Assembly: GCA_017635675.1 (NCBI GenBank) | Contig: JAGBLA010000123.1 | Span: 1 to 64,000 of the forward strand | Origin: Ruminiclostridium sp. | GTDB lineage: Bacteria > Bacillota > Clostridia > Oscillospirales > Ruminococcaceae | DNA length: 64,000 bases | Direction of reading: 5' to 3' | Position numbers and translations under genes: made by a program | The notes under the pieces: model-generated | Told to the model about the DNA's origin: nothing | Seen by the model: the letters and a program-made list of their open reading frames with translations, nothing else | The model's database searches: none | Shown here: piece by piece, positions 50,875 to 60,339 of the stretch | Numbering within the stretch: the first letter of the stretch is position 1 | How the letters are laid out: every line of letters starts with the position of its first letter

Positions 50875-51654
50875 ATGGAAGAACTTATAAAAGGCGTTCT
50901 GATACCGTTCGCGGGGACGTCACTGGGGGCGGCTTGCGTTTTCCTGATGAAAAAGCAGCTCAGCGTGACAGTTCAGCGCATACTTACAGGTTTTGCCGCG
51001 GGCGTAATGGTAGCGGCGAGCGTATGGAGCCTGCTGATTCCTGCGATAGATCAGAGCAGCGAGACAATGGGAAAGCTCGCGTTCCTGCCCGCTGCGGCAG
51101 GATTTCTGCTGGGCATCGGGTTCCTGCTGCTGCTTGACAGGCTGATACCGCATCTTCATCTCAACAGCGACAAGGCGGAGGGTCTAAGCTCGAAGCTGCC
51201 GAAGAACATGATGATGCTGCTTGCGGTAACGCTGCACAATATCCCGGAGGGCATGGCGGTAGGCGTGGTCTATGCGGGTATGCTGTACGGCGGGGGAATG
51301 TCCGCGTCAGCGGCACTGGCTCTTGCTATCGGCATCGCGATACAGAATTTCCCCGAGGGCGCGATAATCTCAATGCCGCTCGAAGCCGAGGGAATGGGCA
51401 AGGTCAAGGCATTCGCCGCGGGAGTGATATCGGGCGCTGTGGAGCCTGTGGGAGCTCTCGTGACCGTAGCTGCGGCGGGGCTGATAGTGCCCGCTATGCC
51501 GTATCTGCTCAGTTTCGCGGCGGGAGCTATGATATATGTGGTGGTGGAGGAGCTTATCCCCGAGATGTCGGCGGGTGAGCACTCAGACATCGGTACTGTG
51601 GCGTTTGCGGCGGGGTTCACCGTAATGATGATACTTGATGTGGCGCTCGGATAA
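50875..51654 (+). CDS. ZIP family metal transporter
   Basis: A 259-residue membrane protein with about eight helices. The metal-binding helices carry HNIPEGMAVGVVY (transport-site His/Glu) and the NFPEGAIISMP motif. A loop near 95-110 is short and His-rich (LIPHLHLNSDKAEG). ZIP proteins move zinc or other divalent metals into the cytoplasm. AGGGAGG precedes ATG. A possible DtxR-type box overlaps its promoter region. Confidence 0.94.
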   Translation: MEELIKGVLIPFAGTSLGAACVFLMKKQLSVTVQRILTGFAAGVMVAASVWSLLIPAIDQSSETMGKLAFLPAAAGFLLGIGFLLLLDRLIPHLHLNSDKAEGLSSKLPKNMMMLLAVTLHNIPEGMAVGVVYAGMLYGGGMSASAALALAIGIAIQNFPEGAIISMPLEAEGMGKVKAFAAGVISGAVEPVGALVTVAAAGLIVPAMPYLLSFAAGAMIYVVVEELIPEMSAGEHSDIGTVAFAAGFTVMMILDVALG

Positions 51655-51724
51655 AGCACGGCGGATATGAATTGTATGTTATTTCGGCAATATACTTTTT
51701 TCATTAAGATTTTATGATTTTCTA

Positions 51725-51753
51725 TTGCATTTTAGGAAAAAATATGTTATTAT
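51725..51753 (+). promoter_or_regulatory. Promoter of the GGDEF gene
   Basis: TTGCAT (51725-51730), 17-base spacer, TATTAT (51748-51753); the start codon lies about 70 bases downstream. Confidence 0.65.
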
Positions 51754-51824
51754 AGTATAAATATACGATAAAAATTCCCCGAAGTATAAACTTTTCTCAA
51801 ACTATAAGGACAGGCTTTACAGAA

Positions 51825-52886
51825 ATGTATAAAACAGAGCAGCTTACAAAATATCGCTTTTTTGCGGATGTACTTGAGACAAAGGATATCGAGATGATAA
51901 CGGATCCTCTCACGGGACTTATCTCAAGAGCATATATTCTTGACTTTGCAAAGTCGCTGATAGCCGACAATGTACCGTTCACGTTTGTTATACTCGATCT
52001 TGACAATTTCAAATTCATAAACGACACCTACGGTCACAGAGCAGGTGACGGGGTGCTTTACGGCGTATCGTCCTCACTTGCGGAATATATTGACGGGATA
52101 GGCGTGGCGGGACGCTACGGCGGCGACGAGATACTGTTCATCGACTTTAAGCACCTCGAATACGATGACAAGAAGGCTTTCTTCACATCACTATACACGG
52201 ACAACAAAGTTTTGCGCAGAAACTATGACGTTGAAGACTGCAGTCCGTTCATCACAGGTACCATAGGCTGTGCCACATTCCCAAACGATACCGCCGGGTT
52301 CGACGAGCTGTTCCTTATGATAGACAAGACACTTTACCGCGGCAAGAGCAAGGGAAGAAACTGTTATATAATCTATGTGGCGGAAAAGCACAAAAACATA
52401 GAGATAAGGCGGCTTGCGGGGCATGGCATCTGTACCGTTATGCAGTCGCTTGTTCGACTGCTTGAGCTTGTGCCGGGCGCGGAGAACAAATTCCACGCGG
52501 TGCTGCCGCTGCTTATGAACGAGCTGTGCATAACCGACCTTTATTACACGGACAAGAACCATGTTATGCACGCAATAATCGACAAGAGTTTCCGCGAGGA
52601 CGTCGGGGATATAGCGCAGCTCACAAAGGACGACATCTACCGCACCAATGATATCGATGATATGATTAATTCCGCTCCCGTATTCTATGAAGCGCTGAAA
52701 AATCATAATGTTGAAACGGTGCTTGTATCAAGGATAGGCGTAAGGGATACGACCGACGGCTATCTTATCTGCGCGGAACCGAGAAGTCACAGGATATGGC
52801 AGGAGGACGAATGCGCGATAATATACTTCCTTGCAAAGCTGTTCGCTTCCGGGATAAGGCTTGACGGTGACGAGCTTCCGGAATGA
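51825..52886 (+). CDS. Diguanylate cyclase (GGDEF) with unassigned C-terminal sensor-like domain
   Basis: A 353-residue soluble protein. Residues 27-180 form a GGDEF domain: DPLTGLISRAYILDF, LDLDNFKFINDTYGHRAGDGVLYGV (metal Asp58, Asp60) and the active site RYGGDEI (99-102), all intact. The C-terminal half (about 185-353) looks like a GAF-type domain but is not assigned. It probably makes cyclic di-GMP. No membrane segment and no EAL domain are present. No RxxD inhibitory site is obvious. A terminator at 52901 is shared with the convergent gene. Confidence 0.87.
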   Translation: MYKTEQLTKYRFFADVLETKDIEMITDPLTGLISRAYILDFAKSLIADNVPFTFVILDLDNFKFINDTYGHRAGDGVLYGVSSSLAEYIDGIGVAGRYGGDEILFIDFKHLEYDDKKAFFTSLYTDNKVLRRNYDVEDCSPFITGTIGCATFPNDTAGFDELFLMIDKTLYRGKSKGRNCYIIYVAEKHKNIEIRRLAGHGICTVMQSLVRLLELVPGAENKFHAVLPLLMNELCITDLYYTDKNHVMHAIIDKSFREDVGDIAQLTKDDIYRTNDIDDMINSAPVFYEALKNHNVETVLVSRIGVRDTTDGYLICAEPRSHRIWQEDECAIIYFLAKLFASGIRLDGDELPE

Positions 52887-52900
52887 CATAGAATAATACA

Positions 52901-52932
52901 AGGCTCCGGGTGATGAAAGCCCGGAGCCTTTT
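52901..52932. terminator. Bidirectional terminator between convergent genes
   Basis: AGGCTCCGGG (52901-52910) and CCCGGAGCCT (52920-52929) form a 10-bp stem followed by TTTT on the plus strand. Confidence 0.8.
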
Positions 52933-52938
52933 GCAGTT

Positions 52939-53718
52939 TTACATGATAAGCTCTGCCGCGTTTTTGTACATGATATTCTCTCTGTCGGTGTCGGAAAGCG
53001 GTTCTTGCATGACCGCCTGCACATACATTCCCGGATTGCAGATAGGGTAGTCTGTGCCGAATATGAATTTCTCCGAGCCCGCCTTTTTTACGCCGTAGGC
53101 TATCAGCCCGTATCTGAATATCCCCGTTCCCGAAAGATCAAGCCAGAAATTGTCGAACTTTTTCAGCCTTTCGAGGTGAAGCAGGAACATTTCTTTTTCA
53201 TTCGGGTGTGCGGCAACGAACCGGATATCCGGGTGAGCCGCTATCATCTCCGTCATTTCCTTCTGTTCGTTTGTCATGGTGTGGAAGCTCACCGTCATTC
53301 CGTACTTCGCGGCAGCGTCAAGTATCGTATGCAGTCCGCCGCAGGAATAATCGCTCCAGCCGTGCATATACGGCACGAGTTCACCGATAAGGCGGACGCC
53401 TGCTTTTGCCATGCGCTCTATCTCGGCAACGGACTCCTCAACGAAATGTGGGTGAACGTGAAATCCCGGGGTGTAGAAGTCACCGAGCTGTTCCTTTATT
53501 GCAAGCGCCTTGTCGTTGCATTCCTTTATGTAGGCAAAGCCCTCTTCGGGTGTGTAAGCGCGTTTCTTGTTCAGCACACTGCCGCAGATATGCGTTATCC
53601 CGGCTTTCTGAAGGTCAGCCTTCAATTGCTGCGGAGAGGGCTCGAAGCACTCGGGGTAGAAGTTCATGAACTCGTCCGCGTTGATATACGGGTGGGTGTG
53701 GAAATCAATAATACTCAT
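52939..53718 (-). CDS. Amidohydrolase 2 family metal-dependent hydrolase
   Basis: A 259-residue TIM-barrel hydrolase. The metal ligands appear as DFHTHPY near the N-terminus, FHVHPH near 93, SFHTMTN near 145, AAHPN near 165 and the final FGTDYPI Asp near 220, in the order typical of the amidohydrolase-2 (COG2159) family. Many members are decarboxylases; the substrate is not predictable here. The start at 53718 follows GAGGTGAT and gives MSIIDFHTH; 15 upstream in-frame codons lack support. Confidence 0.85.
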   Translation of the reverse strand: MSIIDFHTHPYINADEFMNFYPECFEPSPQQLKADLQKAGITHICGSVLNKKRAYTPEEGFAYIKECNDKALAIKEQLGDFYTPGFHVHPHFVEESVAEIERMAKAGVRLIGELVPYMHGWSDYSCGGLHTILDAAAKYGMTVSFHTMTNEQKEMTEMIAAHPDIRFVAAHPNEKEMFLLHLERLKKFDNFWLDLSGTGIFRYGLIAYGVKKAGSEKFIFGTDYPICNPGMYVQAVMQEPLSDTDRENIMYKNAAELIM

Positions 53719-53745
53719 GGGTATCACCTCAAAGCTGTAAAATAG

Positions 53746-53777
53746 CGCGGCACAAGGATACATCGTCCTTGTGCCGT
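53746..53777 (-). terminator. Terminator of the chemoreceptor gene
   Basis: GGCACAAGGA (about 53751-53760) pairs with TCCTTGTGCC (about 53768-53777) around TACATCG; TATTTT follows on the minus strand. Confidence 0.65.
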
Positions 53778-53782
53778 CATTG

Positions 53783-55729
53783 TCATTGATTTATGCGGAA
53801 TCTGGAAACCTGCTCCTTCAGCAGTCGTGACTGTCCGGAGAGCTGTTCGCAGGAAGCTGCGGTCTCCTCGGCGGTAGCGGAGTTTGTCTGTATTACCTGA
53901 GATATCTGCTCCACGCCCGAGGTTATCTGCTTTATGGATTCGTTCTGCTCGGCGCTTGCGGAGGCTATCTGAGTGATAAGCTCGGCGGTCTCGGAGGACA
54001 TCTGCTTTACGTCCTTCATGGACTCGGCAGTGGCGGCGGCAATGGTGCTGCCCTTGCCGACAGCGTTGATAGAAGCTGTGATGAGCGAGGAAGTGCTCTT
54101 GGCTGCCTCGGCGGACTTGTTTGCGAGGCTGCGAACTTCATCGGCAACGACCGCGAAACCCTTGCCCGCGTCACCTGCGCATGCCGCCTCAACTGCCGCG
54201 TTGAGAGCGAGGATATTTGTCTGGAAGGAGATGTCCTCGATAGTTTTGATTATCTTTTCTATCTCCTGTGAAGTCGTACTTATTTCGGTCATGGCATTCA
54301 CCATGTCCTGTATCTGTGTATCCTGCTGATTTACCTTGTCCTGTGTCTGTGCGGAGAGTTCGCCTGCGTGAGCCGCGTTCTGAGCCGTATTTGCTATCTG
54401 GGCGGAGACCTCCGCGATAGTGGCGGATATCTGCTGGATAGCGGAAGCCTGGCGTGTGGTGCCGTCCGCGAGGGACTGTGAGCCCTCTGCCATCTGATTG
54501 GAGCCCGAGAGCACCTCGTCGGAGGACAGGTTCATATTTCTAAGTGTGTTCCCGAGGTCAGACTCGATTTTGAGCAGGTTCTTTTCGATGTCATCGAAAA
54601 GTCCCGGGTATTCCACCGCAGGCATCTGTGTGAAATCACCGTCAGCCATTGCCGCAAGTATTCTCGAGGAATCGCCGACAACATCTGCCATTCCGTGCTT
54701 GGCGCTCCGTAATACCTCAACGAACTGTCCTACCTCGTCGGGCGCGAATTTGAAAGTCACGTTTGTGGTGTCGAGCTGACCCGCGAGCATTTCGCGGGCA
54801 TATTCCTCGGCATATTTAAGCGGCTCTGCCACGCGTTTCATGCAGAATATAAGAATGAATACCGCGATACCTGCCGCGCCGAGAATACCGATTACGACAG
54901 CGACAGTCGTTACTCCCGAGAATTCGCCGTCCGCCGCGGAAGCGTTGGCACCTGCCCAGTACGCGCCTATGATATTGCCGTCATAGTCCTTCATGGTCTG
55001 GTAGGAAACATAGTAGTGCCTGTCAACCACATCATGCTGACCCTCGTACTTGCCGTCCTTCATAAGAACAGCTTCCGCGACATCCTCGTTGAGGTCGGTG
55101 CCTGTGGCGCGCTCACCGTTGTCTCTTTTAAGGGTTGTGGCATATCTGATGTTCCAGTTCCACACCGTAGCATCGCAGTTGGATATCTTCATAACATCGT
55201 CCAGCCAGTCGTAAGCGCCCATGGTAAATCCGAGGCAGATAACGTATGTCTCGCCATAGACCGTGTATGTATCGGCATACATTGCGGCAAGCTCACCGTC
55301 GCAGCGTGTCACGCCCTTGATAGTCTTGCCGTTCGCGACCTGTGCGTAATCAAAGGTTTTGAGCGGATATGTGTCGGACCGGAATGTTATCTTGCCGGTG
55401 CTGTCCGTGATGACCATATAGAAATCCTTGTTGCCGTCGAATTCGTCGTTCAGTGCGTTGGAGAAAACGTCTGAGTATTTTCCCGCGTCGGGCAGATAGA
55501 CTGTGATAGTCTCGTCCTTTATCATGCTCTTGAATGCGTCTTCGAGCTTGTCTATCTCCGCCTGTACCTGGTTTTCAAGCACCTGCATACCGACCACGGC
55601 TCTTTCGAGCATGATACTGTCGTTGTAGGAGCGCATTGAAGCAAGTGTAACGGTAAGAAGCAGCGCAATTACTGCCACTATACAGACAGTAGTTATAATG
55701 ACTATCTGACTTCCTAATTTCTTGAACAT
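53783..55729 (-). CDS. Methyl-accepting chemotaxis protein
   Basis: A 648-residue receptor. Membrane helices at about 8-30 and 275-298 flank an extracellular domain of about 245 residues with a Cache fold appearance ([20 protein letters not shown] helix, then two alpha/beta lobes). HAMP follows (about 298-350), then a signalling domain with the conserved hairpin tip [29 protein letters not shown]. Alternating heptads with Gln/Glu methylation sites flank it. The C-terminal pentapeptide tether is absent. GGAGGCAGTT precedes ATG. Its neighbour is the uronate operon, so the ligand might be a pectin-derived sugar, but this is inference. Confidence 0.93.
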   Translation of the reverse strand: MFKKLGSQIVIITTVCIVAVIALLLTVTLASMRSYNDSIMLERAVVGMQVLENQVQAEIDKLEDAFKSMIKDETITVYLPDAGKYSDVFSNALNDEFDGNKDFYMVITDSTGKITFRSDTYPLKTFDYAQVANGKTIKGVTRCDGELAAMYADTYTVYGETYVICLGFTMGAYDWLDDVMKISNCDATVWNWNIRYATTLKRDNGERATGTDLNEDVAEAVLMKDGKYEGQHDVVDRHYYVSYQTMKDYDGNIIGAYWAGANASAADGEFSGVTTVAVVIGILGAAGIAVFILIFCMKRVAEPLKYAEEYAREMLAGQLDTTNVTFKFAPDEVGQFVEVLRSAKHGMADVVGDSSRILAAMADGDFTQMPAVEYPGLFDDIEKNLLKIESDLGNTLRNMNLSSDEVLSGSNQMAEGSQSLADGTTRQASAIQQISATIAEVSAQIANTAQNAAHAGELSAQTQDKVNQQDTQIQDMVNAMTEISTTSQEIEKIIKTIEDISFQTNILALNAAVEAACAGDAGKGFAVVADEVRSLANKSAEAAKSTSSLITASINAVGKGSTIAAATAESMKDVKQMSSETAELITQIASASAEQNESIKQITSGVEQISQVIQTNSATAEETAASCEQLSGQSRLLKEQVSRFRINQ

Positions 55730-55749
55730 AACTGCCTCCGGAAATAACC

Positions 55750-55915
55750 TATAGGGTACCTCTAAAAACCGCTTTGAAAAGAGAAAATGAGATAGCTACG
55801 TCGGATACAAGGAAAGCCGACGTAGCCGGGCTGGCGCACGGTTAGGAGGTTTGACGCAGTAGACGGCGTGGATAGCTCTTTTTCTCTCAAATTGGGTTTT
55901 TAGAGGTTCCCTATA
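55750..55915. mobile_element. 166-bp MITE-like element with 21-bp terminal inverted repeats
   Basis: The left end, 55750-55770 (beginning TATAGGGTACCTCTAAAAA), is the inverse of 55895-55915 with 20 of 21 positions matching. The interior holds a second dyad GCTACGTCGG (55795-55804) / CCGACGTAGC (55817-55826) and no coding capacity. Flanking bases are the same short TATA-type sequence at both ends, so the target duplication may be TA or be part of the repeat. It lies between the chemoreceptor gene and uxaC. A transposase supplied in trans would be an IS with matching ends; I cannot name it. Confidence 0.75.
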
Positions 55916-55966
55916 ATTACGGCTTTCGCCCGACCCGAAAAACGGGTCAGGCGGACTTGAAAATGT

Positions 55967-57361
55967 TTACTTTGAGAAATAATTCATCGCGTTGTTGAAG
56001 CATACGTCCTTGACTATCTGCCCTGCGAACTCGACTTCATCGGGGTATTCGCCCTCTTCGATAAGGGTGCCGAACATATTGCAGAGTATTCTTCTGAAAT
56101 AGTCGTGGCGGGTGTATGAGAGGAAGCTGCGGCTGTCAGTGAGCATTCCCACGAACTTTGACACGAGCCCTAGCTGTGACAGAGCCATGAGCTGACGCTC
56201 CATGCCGTCCTTCTGGTCGTTGAACCACCATGCCGAACCGAACTGCATCTTGCCGACGACACCGCTCTGCTGGAAACAGTTTATCAGTGCCGCGAGAACT
56301 TCGTTGTCACGCGGGTTGAGGCAGTAAAGAATCGTCTTCGGCAGCTCGTCGGTGCTGTCCAGAGTGTCAAGCAGCATTGCGAGCTTCTTGGCGAAGGTCT
56401 GATCCTCGATAGCGTCAAATCCCGTGTCGGGGCCGAGCAGACTCATGTATCTTCTGGAGTTGTTGCGAAGTGCGCCGATGTGGTACTGCTGTACCCAGTG
56501 CAGACGCGCGTACTGCTTGCCGAGGTGAACGAGGATAAAGCCCTTGTACTGCTCGGTCTCCTCGCGGGTGAGAGTTTCTCCCGCAAGCGCCTTCTTCACT
56601 ATCTTGTCCACGGTCTCCTTATCGGCGGGAATGAACATCACAACGTCGAGAGCATGGTCGGAGCATACGCAGCCTACGCTGTCGAAGTATTCGATACGCT
56701 TGGTGAGCGCGCCGCAAAGGCTGTCGATACCGTCTATCTTCATGCCCGCGGCTTCTCCGAGCTTTGCAATGTAAGGCACATAAGTCGGCAGCTCGATATT
56801 TATCGCCTTGTCGGGTCTGAAAGCGGGATAAACCTCCACATCGAAGGTCTTGTCCTCTTTCAGCAGCTTGTGGAAGTGCAGGTCATCTATCGGGTCGTCC
56901 GTGGTGAACAGCTTCTTGACGTTGCTCATGGTGATGAGCTTTCTCGCGGTGAGTGTTTCGAGCTTTTCGTTACACTTGTCGAATATCTCCTTCGCGGTCT
57001 TCGGTGAGAGCACCTCGTCGATGCCGAAGTAGCGTTTCAGCTCCATGTGTGTCCAGTGAAGTATCGGGTTCCCGATAGCGTAGGGCATTACCTCCGCGTA
57101 TTTGAGGAATTTCTCATAGTCACCCTTGTCGCCTGTTATGTAGCTCTCGTCGATACCCATTTCACGCATGAGCCTCCACTTGTAGTGGTCGCCGCCCAGC
57201 CAGCACTCGGTTATCGACGCGAATTTTCTGTCGTTCCATATCTCCTCGACGGGGAGGTGGCAGTGGAAGTCGAATATCGGCATATCCTTTGCATAGTTTT
57301 CGTAAAGCTTTACTGCCGTCGGGTTTTTGAGGACAAAGTCCTTATCCATGAATTTTTTCAT
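55967..57361 (-). CDS. uxaC: Uronate isomerase
   Basis: A 464-residue amidohydrolase-fold enzyme converting D-galacturonate to tagaturonate (and glucuronate to fructuronate). Family motifs are FDFHCHLPVEEIW (metal His pair) at the start, LHWTHMELKRYFGID, DHALDVVMF and DSRSFLSYTRHDYFRRILCNMFG near the C-terminus. Length is normal. AAGGAGC precedes its ATG. It is the last gene of the visible uronate operon. Confidence 0.96.
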   Translation of the reverse strand: MKKFMDKDFVLKNPTAVKLYENYAKDMPIFDFHCHLPVEEIWNDRKFASITECWLGGDHYKWRLMREMGIDESYITGDKGDYEKFLKYAEVMPYAIGNPILHWTHMELKRYFGIDEVLSPKTAKEIFDKCNEKLETLTARKLITMSNVKKLFTTDDPIDDLHFHKLLKEDKTFDVEVYPAFRPDKAINIELPTYVPYIAKLGEAAGMKIDGIDSLCGALTKRIEYFDSVGCVCSDHALDVVMFIPADKETVDKIVKKALAGETLTREETEQYKGFILVHLGKQYARLHWVQQYHIGALRNNSRRYMSLLGPDTGFDAIEDQTFAKKLAMLLDTLDSTDELPKTILYCLNPRDNEVLAALINCFQQSGVVGKMQFGSAWWFNDQKDGMERQLMALSQLGLVSKFVGMLTDSRSFLSYTRHDYFRRILCNMFGTLIEEGEYPDEVEFAGQIVKDVCFNNAMNYFSK

Positions 57362-57381
57362 TTTGTATTCTGCTCCTTGTT

Positions 57382-58860
57382 TTACAGTGTCACACCTGTC
57401 TTGAAAAGTGCGATGTCACGTGAATTGTAGCGCTCGTTGACAGTCTGCTGTCCGTCTGCGACCTTTACCACAAGGTCGATAAGCTGTTCGAGCTTGCTGT
57501 CGAAGGATTCTCCGGCAGCAATACCGCCTGCGTCGAAGTCTATCCAGTTGGATTTTCTCTTTGCAAGGTCGGAATTTGTGGATATCTTGACCGTCGGCAC
57601 AAAGCCGCCGAAAGGCGTACCGCGTCCCGTGGTGAACAGCACGAGATGACAGCCCGCGCAGCCGAGGTTGGTGACCGCCACCATATCGTTCCCGGGACCG
57701 TTCAGCAGATTTAATCCGTGAGCCGTGAGCCTGTCGCCGTCGAAGAGAACTCCGCAGACTTCCTGTGTTCCCGATTTCTGGGTGCAGCCGAGGGATTTAT
57801 CTTCGAGCGTGGTTATGCCGCCCGCCTTGTTGCCCGGGGAGGGGTTCTCGTAAACAGGCTGGTCATGCTTTTGGTAGTATTCCTTGAACCCGTTTATCAG
57901 CTTTACGGTGCGCTCGAAGGTCTCTTCGTCCTTTGCGCGGTCCATAAGAAGCTGCTCCGCGCCGAACATCTCGGGCACCTCCGTCAGCACTGTTGTACCG
58001 CCCACCGAAGCCATATAGTCCGACAACCGACCTACCAGCGGATTTGCGGTTATGCCCGAAAGTCCGTCCGAGCCGCCGCATTTGAGCCCTATCTTAAGGC
58101 AGGAGATATCCTTCTCCACACGCCTGTCGTTCTTTGCTGTCTCATAAAGCTCGTCGAGCAGCTTCACACCCTCATCTATCTCATCGGCAACGTCCTGTGC
58201 GATAAGGAACCGCGTGCGCTTCTCGTCGTATTCCCCGAGAGTTTCACGGAATACGTCCATGCGGTTGTTCTCACAGCCAAGCCCAAGAACCAACACGCCG
58301 CCGCAGTTCGGGTGCTTCACCATTCTCTGGAGCAGCAGCTTTGTGCGCTCATGGTCTTCGCCTATCTGCGAGCAGCCGTAGGGGTGAGTGTATGTGAAAC
58401 AGCCGTCAACTCCGCTGAGCTTGCCGTGCTTGCTGCGGAATGCTTCGACTATTGCTCTTGCCTGGGCGTTCACACAGCCCACGGTAGGTATCACCCACAG
58501 CTCGTTGCGTATCCCCACCTCACCTCCGAAACGCTCATATACATTCACGGTGCGGTGTTTTCCCGCGGGGGCGGGAGCTATGCTCCTCTTGTTGTAGGTG
58601 TAATCTCTCGCACCTTCAAGCCCGGTCTTCATGTTGTGGGTGTGAACGTGCTCGCCGGGTCTTATGTCAGCCACAGCTCTGCCGATGACCTCGCCGTATT
58701 TTATTACCGGGTCACCGGTCTTTATATCCTTGAGCGCGAACTTATGACCTCTTTCGATGTCCTCGCAAAGGGTGACGCCCTCTGCCTGTTCGCCTTTTTT
58801 CAGCGCCGCAAGAGCAACGCCTACCGAATCATCGGGGGAAATAACGATACTATTCTTCAT
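57382..58860 (-). CDS. uxaA: Altronate dehydratase
   Basis: A 492-residue enzyme dehydrating D-altronate to 2-keto-3-deoxygluconate. The N-terminal SAF domain (about 1-100; GVALAALKKGE, HVHTHNM) and the C-terminal catalytic domain with VNVYERFGGEVGIRNELWVIPTVGCVN, CGGSDGLSGITANP and CAGCHLVLFTTGRGTPFG are present. AGGGTAAC precedes ATG. It is five bases after uxaB and about 20 before uxaC. Confidence 0.96.
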   Translation of the reverse strand: MKNSIVISPDDSVGVALAALKKGEQAEGVTLCEDIERGHKFALKDIKTGDPVIKYGEVIGRAVADIRPGEHVHTHNMKTGLEGARDYTYNKRSIAPAPAGKHRTVNVYERFGGEVGIRNELWVIPTVGCVNAQARAIVEAFRSKHGKLSGVDGCFTYTHPYGCSQIGEDHERTKLLLQRMVKHPNCGGVLVLGLGCENNRMDVFRETLGEYDEKRTRFLIAQDVADEIDEGVKLLDELYETAKNDRRVEKDISCLKIGLKCGGSDGLSGITANPLVGRLSDYMASVGGTTVLTEVPEMFGAEQLLMDRAKDEETFERTVKLINGFKEYYQKHDQPVYENPSPGNKAGGITTLEDKSLGCTQKSGTQEVCGVLFDGDRLTAHGLNLLNGPGNDMVAVTNLGCAGCHLVLFTTGRGTPFGGFVPTVKISTNSDLAKRKSNWIDFDAGGIAAGESFDSKLEQLIDLVVKVADGQQTVNERYNSRDIALFKTGVTL

Positions 58861-58864
58861 TTTG

Positions 58865-60298
58865 TTACCCTAAAAACTTTTTCAGTGCGGCTCTCATGCC
58901 GTCGTTGAGCATATCGCTTATATATCCCGCTACAAGTGCGGCGTTATCGTCAACGTTCAGATCCTGCTGCCAGATGTCGGCTGCGGAAAGCGCTTTATTT
59001 GCGATATCCGCGGGGTCGGAGAGCTTCCATACCTCGTTCCAGAACGTGATATATTCCGGGTCGTCCTTTATCGCGATGTCCTCGCTGCCGCGCTTGCCGC
59101 GGAAGAATACAGTGAGCGCCGCGAACGCGAACAGTATATGTTTCGGGGACTTGCCGAATTTCGCGCGGTAGTCATTGTAGGAGGGGAGGAGCCGCGTTCT
59201 GAACTTCGTTGTTGAGTTTAGTGCGATGGACATAAGCTCATGGCGTATAAACGGGTTCATGAAACGCTCTATGACGCTGTTTGCGAACGCGTCCATTTCG
59301 TCCGCGGGCAGGTCGATGGTGGGCTTTACCTCGCTGTTTATCAGCTCGCTTATGAATTTTCCGACGTCTTCATCGGTAACAGCCTCGCGGACGGTATCTA
59401 TGCCGCAGAGATAAGCTATCGGCACCATAGATGTGTGGGAGCCGTTGAGTATCTTGACCTTGCGCTGCTTATATGGGGTAATGTCGTCTGTGAAGATGAC
59501 ATTGAGCCCGGACTTGTCGGCGGGAAGCTTCTCGTAAACGAAAGGCTCATTCTGAAGCACCCAGAGGTGGAAGATCTCGCCCTTTACTATGCTTGTGTCG
59601 TTGTAGCCCTTCTCCTCGCAGATCTGTGCGGCAGTGTCCTTCGGGTAGCCGGGGACTATCCTGTCAACAAGAGTGTTGGTGAAGTGGTTGGCGGTGGTAA
59701 GCCAGCTTATGAAGTTTTCGTCCATGCCGTTTATCTTCGCGAGCTCGGTGAGGATACGTTTCAGCTCGTCGCCGTTATGGTCGATAAGCTCGCAGGGAAT
59801 TATGGCAAGACCCTTTGAAGTATCGCCGTTAAAGCAGTCGTATCTTGCTTTGAAGAAAGCGAGGAGCTTTCCGGGGAAGCTCTTCGGGCATACCGAGAAG
59901 TCGGTGTCGGTGCTGTCAAGCGCAATGCCCGCTTCGGTGGTATTTGAGATAACGATCTCGATATCGGGATTTTTCGCGTAGTCTATGTACTTTTCGTACT
60001 CGGTGTATGGGTCGATGAGGTCGCGGATAACATCTATCATCTCCCAGCTCTGTACTCTTTCGCCCTTCTCAATGCCTTCAAGGCAGACGGAGTAAAGTCC
60101 GTCCTGTCTTTCAAGGTCACGCACTCTTCCGCGGGGGGTAGGCTGTACCACCGCGACATCTGCGCATATCACATTCTGGCGGTTAAGATCCTGCAATATC
60201 CAGTCCACGAAAGCGCGCAGGAAGTTGCCCTCTCCGAACTGGATTATCTTTACGGGTCTGTCGGGCGCAAGGTATGTTTTTCTGTTCAATTCTTTCAT
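58865..60298 (-). CDS. uxaB: Tagaturonate reductase (altronate oxidoreductase)
   Basis: A 477-residue mannitol-dehydrogenase-family enzyme reducing D-tagaturonate to D-altronate with NADH. The N-terminal Rossmann motif is KIIQFGEGNFLRAFVDWILQ; the substrate domain has KVKILNGSHTSMVPIAYLCG. ATG 60298 is chosen because it reads MKELNRKTYL, like known UxaB N-termini, with GGGG about 11 bases upstream; a GTG at 60310 in frame would add four residues. It is the first committed step after UxaC. Confidence 0.95.
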   Translation of the reverse strand: MKELNRKTYLAPDRPVKIIQFGEGNFLRAFVDWILQDLNRQNVICADVAVVQPTPRGRVRDLERQDGLYSVCLEGIEKGERVQSWEMIDVIRDLIDPYTEYEKYIDYAKNPDIEIVISNTTEAGIALDSTDTDFSVCPKSFPGKLLAFFKARYDCFNGDTSKGLAIIPCELIDHNGDELKRILTELAKINGMDENFISWLTTANHFTNTLVDRIVPGYPKDTAAQICEEKGYNDTSIVKGEIFHLWVLQNEPFVYEKLPADKSGLNVIFTDDITPYKQRKVKILNGSHTSMVPIAYLCGIDTVREAVTDEDVGKFISELINSEVKPTIDLPADEMDAFANSVIERFMNPFIRHELMSIALNSTTKFRTRLLPSYNDYRAKFGKSPKHILFAFAALTVFFRGKRGSEDIAIKDDPEYITFWNEVWKLSDPADIANKALSAADIWQQDLNVDDNAALVAGYISDMLNDGMRAALKKFLG

Positions 60299-60339
60299 AG
60301 TAATATTCACCCCGGTATGTTAGTTTTCAAAAGCGCTTA

